Shown here: positions 60,001-64,000 of the stretch, piece by piece
Layout: every line of letters begins with the position of its first letter
How positions within the stretch are numbered: position 1 is the stretch's first letter
Assembly (NCBI GenBank): GCA_017590115.1
Contig: JAGGNK010008337.1
Coordinates: 3,351,912-3,415,911, forward strand
Length of the DNA: 64,000 bases
Reading direction: 5' to 3'
Source: Montifringilla adamsi
Lineage: Eukaryota; Chordata; Aves; Passeriformes; Passeridae
The notes under the pieces: generated by a model
Databases searched by the model: none
Told to the model about the DNA's origin: nothing
What the model saw: only the letters and a program-made list of their open reading frames with translations
Made by a program: the position numbers and the translations under genes

Positions 60001-63000
60001 CTCTCAACCCAAAACTTTAACAGGTGTACCTTGTGCTAAATGGAATAAAGAAGCTTTAGGTGTAAGAAGAGTTTTGAGTTTTCCCACCTGATTTCTATAT
60101 AGATAAACAACATGTGATTAACTCTGAATGGCAATTTCAAGACCCACTTTTATTTAAAGATTTGAAACACCCTTGAGAAATCAGCTGAAGTTTTTGTCAG
60201 TGGTTGCCATTGTTAATATGTAATTGTGCCATACTCAAATTTCACACTCAAGCCTGAGAATATTAGGTAAAATTTCTTAATCACGTGGGAAGTAAATTTT
60301 CAATTATGTTTGTTCTGCCAAAATGGATAAAAAAACCAAAACACCAACCAAAAAAAAACCAAAACAAAACTAGAAACAACACCCAAAATCTTGAAGAAGG
60401 GTTGGAGAAGTTGGTCATTGATCAAAGGACTATGCTGTACATAGGGAATCACATCAGGTTTATTCTGACTTGGAAGGAGAATAACCTGGACAGGCAATGT
60501 GTACTCCATTAGCAAGTCACACCTTTGATTTCAGAGTGCTTTTAACACTGAAGTGACTCTCTAAGAAAGCCTTTTAACTGAGGCTGGTTTTGAGTTGTAG
60601 GTGATGCTTTATTTGCATGGCAGTTAAGAACATCCTGCAAAGATCTTTCAGCAGAACTGCCTGTGTTTGATGAGGTGCAATCACTGCTCACACCTTGAGC
60701 TTTATTTAAGGATTTTTCTTAGGAAAAAACCCTTGCTTGTTGTGTACCCCAGATTTACTCATTCCTAGCAAGCTTTGGGTCATGCTGGAATCTGTCTGCA
60801 CCCAAATCCAGCTGAAAATTTGAAAGATTTGAGTGGGGGAAAGAGAGATACTACTGCAGAAGTAAAGTTATAGGAAAGGCTCTTCTAATACTTTCCCTTA
60901 ATCAAGCTGGTTGTGTCAGTGACAGTGTCCTGGGAAGGCAAATTATCAACACCTGTAGGACTCTTATAACCCTTATGGGGATTCAAAAGGGTTGCCAGTA
61001 TCTCTTAAGTCCATGTTGTCTCAAATCTCAAAGCTCTTATGCTTGATACTTTCCCATTTATTTAATACAAAGTATTTTCTCCTCTGCCTTCTCCATTTCC
61101 AGGGAATCCTGCCTGGTCCTGTGCTCTCAGTCATCTCAGTGTGTCATGCTGGACTTCAGAGATTTACCTGAGGCTTTCCATCTTTATGCTGATTCCTTTT
61201 ATTCCTTTTTTTTTTCTTTTTTTTTTCTTTTTTTTTCTGTGATAAAATGACAGAGCCCTACAGAGGAATAGAAGTCTGTAGAAGTGAAGTATCACCTTTG
61301 TACACAATTCTTTGTGTTTATATAAAAAGTGTGACTTTAAACTAAAAGAATCCATACTTTTCTTATAAATCAACATTGAAGTGGTTCCAAACAAGATGAT
61401 TGTCAGAACAGGTAAAATCCCAGACATCTTGGTAACATACCTTTAATTTTTTGTTTTCCTTTGCTGTGGCTCTTTGCAGCACATGCTGCAGGCACCAGCT
61501 GTGCTTTGGTGTGGACCCTGCTGCATTTTTCACTGCAGTATCCATGCTGGGCCTTAGCTGCTGCTTTAGGAATCCCCCAGCCCAGGAAGCAGCAGATGGA
61601 GGGGTGCTATAGAGGTAGTTTCTCATCTTTGTAGAACTCTGATACACTTTTGAGGTAAAGGTGGAACAAAGCAGGAGTAATGACTTCTTTTTCCCCAGTT
61701 AGAGGAAGAATCCTCTAATTCTTTGAAGTATATAAAGTTTAACTGGCTCCAGTTGAATTACACTTTTATCAAGACTTGAGTTTCTTTCAGCTGTTGTGGA
61801 GAAATACTCCCAGAAATCTGCAGGTCTCCTTAATATTGCATTAATCAGCATTAAACATGAAATAATCTCTCTCTCCCTTTTTACTACTACTGCTGCTTTC
61901 TCCATGAGTATTTTTCAGTTCCCTCCTATTGAGGCTATTTCATTTATGTAGACAATTTTCTTCTTTTCACTTCCTTCCTAGGGATGTGCAACCCTTTAGT
62001 ATACATCTACTTTTTCTTCCACAAGCCTCTACAACTCTGTTGCCAGCTTCACTTGAGAGAACCATGTGACTTTTTCTAGTATGTAGTGGTTTAAAAAAAA
62101 AAAATGTTGCTTAGGCCAGCAAGCAGATGCTCTCTCTGAACTCTGTTAGGCCTTTCCATCAGTCTGGGTGATAAGCTGTGCAATTATCTTGGACTGCTTT
62201 TTATCTTTACACAGGAATGACATAGTAAAAATGCCAAAATATCCACATGCCCAGTTTACTGGTAAATATATGGGGATGTTTGAACCTTTTTAGCAATTGT
62301 TGACACTACTAAGCAGAATCTACCTGTAGAGAACGATATATTTTACAATTGTGTCCATCTTCATTGTGGTGGGAGACACAAACCAGTGCCATCTTAAGCA
62401 AAGAGTCAGAACTTTTAAAACTTTTTCACATTTAGTATGTACTTTCTGCTTGCTAGGGTGCATGAATACAGTGTAAAACTGTCATGAAATGAAGGCAAAT
62501 CATCATAAATAACTCATTTTGTACCTGTTCAGCTACTATTTTCTCCAGAAAATCAATTTTGGAATATGAACCAATATGCACTGAATTTCCCACAATAATA
62601 GCATTGATAATAAAAGAGAACTTCATTGAAGAGAAAAGCAAATCAAGAGCATAAAAGTCTCATAGAGTAAGAAACTGCAGAAATGGATCAAAGATTTGAC
62701 AGGAAGTTTAATGTGTACATAAGTAGAGGCTGACAGGAACATGCTGTGTGTGTCAAAGGTTCCGGTGATGGAAAACTGCAACACGGTGCTCACTGACCAC
62801 AGCGTGAGCCCTGACACACGTTGTAAATAACCCAGAGATATATGACTGCATTAAGCACTAGGCTGGTGTATTAACAGCAGTAAATCTGCAGCAGCAGAAA
62901 TGCTTGGCATATAGGACTCCTTCTGATTAATATTTGTAACAGACTAATCAGAGTATTGCAGGCCTTTCAAACTGCAGGGCTCTGAGAGTTTTCTTCTCTC

Positions 63001-63103
63001 TTCCAGAGTGGCCTATGTGGACACTGGGCTGACCACAGTCAAGTTAAAAGCTGAAGACTCTTGTGGTCGACAGCATCTCATCACTCTCAAGTTGAATGCA
63101 AAG
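54003..63103 (+). CDS. FANCL: FANCL, E3 ubiquitin-protein ligase (exons 1-6; 3' part outside the window)
   Basis: FANCL is the catalytic E3 of the Fanconi anaemia core complex. In the nucleus it works with the E2 enzyme UBE2T to monoubiquitinate FANCD2 and FANCI, licensing interstrand crosslink repair. Six exons join to 155 codons with frame kept at every junction. Recognisable FANCL signatures are LLRQCPLLLPQ near residue 7, DLQLKNAR in exon 2, CSW and GYRHI in exon 3, PDLVSFMVELK in exon 4, LGWNR in exon 5, and VKLKAED and HLITLKL in exon 6. These cover the N-terminal E2-like fold (about residues 1-100) and the start of the double-RWD substrate-binding region. The rest of that region and the catalytic RING lie beyond 64000. 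The start ATG has A at -3 and G at +4. No stop or frameshift was seen, so the gene appears intact. Confidence 0.97.
54154..54243 (+). repeat. Three-copy GC-rich tandem repeat in FANCL intron 1
   Basis: GCTTCCCGCCCTGCCGGG occurs at 54154-54171, with close copies at 54188-54205 and 54226-54243. It lies 60 bp after the exon 1 donor, still inside the CpG island. Confidence 0.85.
54725..55110 (-). mobile_element. CR1 LINE fragment in FANCL intron 1, antisense orientation
   Basis: On the + strand it shows the reversed CR1 order: GAAAGGAACCTCTGGAGGTC (about 54730), TTCCTGTCGCTGTGTGTCAC-like text near 54905, and CTTTTCTCCAGGCTAAATAG (about 54962) followed by CCAAGCTCCCTCAGGCTCTC. It is moderately diverged with broken frames. 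Boundaries are approximate, within about 30 bp. Confidence 0.88.
55812..55870 (+). CDS. FANCL: FANCL coding exon 2
   Basis: 59 bases reading GRNFHIRILLPVDLQLKNA plus two bases of the next codon. The acceptor is TTCTTTTCAAG and the donor is AG|GTAAGA. The preceding intron is 1716 bp. Confidence 0.96.
56866..56926 (+). CDS. FANCL: FANCL coding exon 3
   Basis: 61 bases. Together with the two carried bases it reads RIECSWRLKKILHGYRHILK and then Q. The acceptor is TTTGTGTAG and the donor is CAG|GTATAC. The preceding intron is 995 bp. Confidence 0.96.
57694..57750 (+). CDS. FANCL: FANCL coding exon 4
   Basis: 57 bases, 19 codons, reading RLHSCPDLVSFMVELKTVL. The acceptor is CTTTTCTCCAG and the donor is TTG|GTGAGT. 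The preceding intron is 767 bp. Confidence 0.96.
58941..58964 (+). repeat. (TA)n-type microsatellite in FANCL intron 4
   Basis: TGTGTATATATATATATATG with a TATG tail. Simple repeat, intronic. Confidence 0.9.
59376..59473 (+). CDS. FANCL: FANCL coding exon 5
   Basis: 98 bases beginning EIALKNTQDLHIPRPPEYYS and ending LEILGWN plus two bases. The acceptor is CTTTTAAACAG and the donor is AG|GTATGA. The preceding intron is 1625 bp. It links the E2-like fold to the double-RWD region. Confidence 0.95.
60329..60373 (+). repeat. A/C-rich simple tract in FANCL intron 5
   Basis: Irregular AAAACC, ACCAACC and AAAACAAAAC units. Low complexity within the 3533-bp intron 5; no other element was recognised in this intron apart from the pyrimidine tract near 61.2 kb. 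Confidence 0.8.
61197..61240 (+). repeat. Polypyrimidine tract in FANCL intron 5
   Basis: T runs of eight to eleven bases separated by single C bases. Low complexity. It is far from the exon 6 acceptor, so it is unlikely to serve splicing directly. Confidence 0.9.
63007..63103 (+). CDS. FANCL: FANCL coding exon 6
   Basis: 97 bases beginning with R completed across the junction, then VAYVDTGLTTVKLKAEDSCG, ending HLITLKLNAK in phase 0. The acceptor is TTCTCTCTTCCAG and the donor is AAG|GTAAAT. It is the first part of the double-RWD region. No further exon was recognised in 63104-64000, which is taken as the start of intron 6. Confidence 0.96.
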
Positions 63104-64000
63104 GTAAATTGATGTGGGACAAAATATCTTGAGGCTTCCTTGAAATATATCGATTTTTCTTAATTCATTAGGATTTTAGAGGGTTGGTTTGTTTGCCGGT
63201 GTGTCTGTTCTGCAAGGTAATAGGTCAGTTAATTTTTTTTTTCCCTTGAGTTTTCAGACTAACTATATTTAAAATTAATATTGGATTATGGTTATCTGTA
63301 AGATGCATCTGTGCCTCACATGAAAAACACTCTGATATTGTACTCATTTTACTGGATTACAGACAAAGCCATCTGGGAGACTTTCCTTCATTATCACTCC
63401 ATCCAGAGACTGTGCACAGAACAAGAATTAGAGGATGTTGGGTTGGTTATTAACAAGTCTTGCTGTTAAAGTCAGAGATGTAAAGATTTATGAAAAACTG
63501 AAGTCAGAAAAATGATTTCTTTTTAGTCTAAATAAATGTCTCATTTTGACAGTACTTGCAAATCAAACCCATGGCATTTGCAGAAACAGAAAAAATTTAA
63601 TTCTTCCTGGTACTTATCACTGAACTCAAATTACAACGTTTCTTCATAGAATGTCTCATTTCAAGGCATAAATCTCTCACCAGAGACTGTGAATATCCAG
63701 GCTGTGTGGTGGCAATTGCCTGGCAATAACTGTTGTCTTCAGAAAATCAGTCCAGGGGAAAAAGGGATCTAAAAGTCTCAGGATGTTGTTGTTTGGGACT
63801 ATCTGTGGTCCATCATCTCAAGTTATAATCTTGAAAGCATGCGGAAGGGACATGATATTGTAGGATGAAATCCCACCTTCACAGGCATCCTGTATTCCTT
63901 TACAAACCAGGAGGGTTTTTAAAAAGTTTTTTAGTCTTGCATGGCATGAACAAGTTTTACCTTTGAAAGGGAAAAGGAGGGGAAAAAATACTGTTTGGGA

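Noticed and set aside
54003..63103. FANCL as a processed pseudogene
   Set aside because: Introns with good splice sites are present at every junction, the frame is intact for 155 codons and a CpG-island promoter precedes it, so this is the functional locus.

Overview
The window looks like a piece of an avian nuclear chromosome, probably from a songbird-like genome. Three things point that way: CR1 LINE fragments are the only clearly recognisable transposons, noncoding sequence is long and AT-rich with small GC-rich islands, and the one recognised gene is a vertebrate gene with introns of only 0.8 to 3.5 kb. I see no bacterial, phage or operon structure, no CRISPR array, and no rRNA or tRNA gene.

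The only gene I can name is FANCL, the E3 ubiquitin ligase subunit of the Fanconi anaemia core complex. It lies on the + strand at the right end. Coding exons 1 to 6 are at 54003-54095, 55812-55870, 56866-56926, 57694-57750, 59376-59473 and 63007-63103. Together they give 155 uninterrupted codons, and the reading frame is kept across all five introns. The gene continues beyond the window, so the rest of the central double-RWD region and the C-terminal RING are not seen. Its start codon sits in a GC-rich TATA-less promoter. Directly upstream is a minisatellite (about 53290-53930) whose unit carries CAGGTG, and 16 copies of that hexamer fall within about 550 bp.

A second CpG island (about 8110-8790, with a 33-base assembly gap) lies 45 kb upstream of FANCL. 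On the minus strand it has a TATA-like box, a well-placed ATG, 45 open codons and a consensus splice donor, so it looks like the first exon of an unidentified gene or long RNA divergent from FANCL. A degenerate minisatellite also abuts this island.

Layout: 1-7580 is AT-rich noncoding DNA with a tandem repeat and a thrice-repeated unidentified element. 7585-9270 is the CpG-island promoter. 9300-53000 is a gene-poor stretch with CR1 fragments (ancient copies at about 19510-20455 and 32000-32650, younger ones at 33179-33560 and 49338-49610), microsatellites, small tandem repeats and some stretches that look like conserved noncoding elements. 53000-64000 is the FANCL promoter and the 5' part of the gene.

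I did not find a convincing new molecular system. The best leads are the E-box and splice-signal minisatellite at the FANCL promoter, the unidentified divergent first exon, and the repeated 110-bp element in the first 6 kb.
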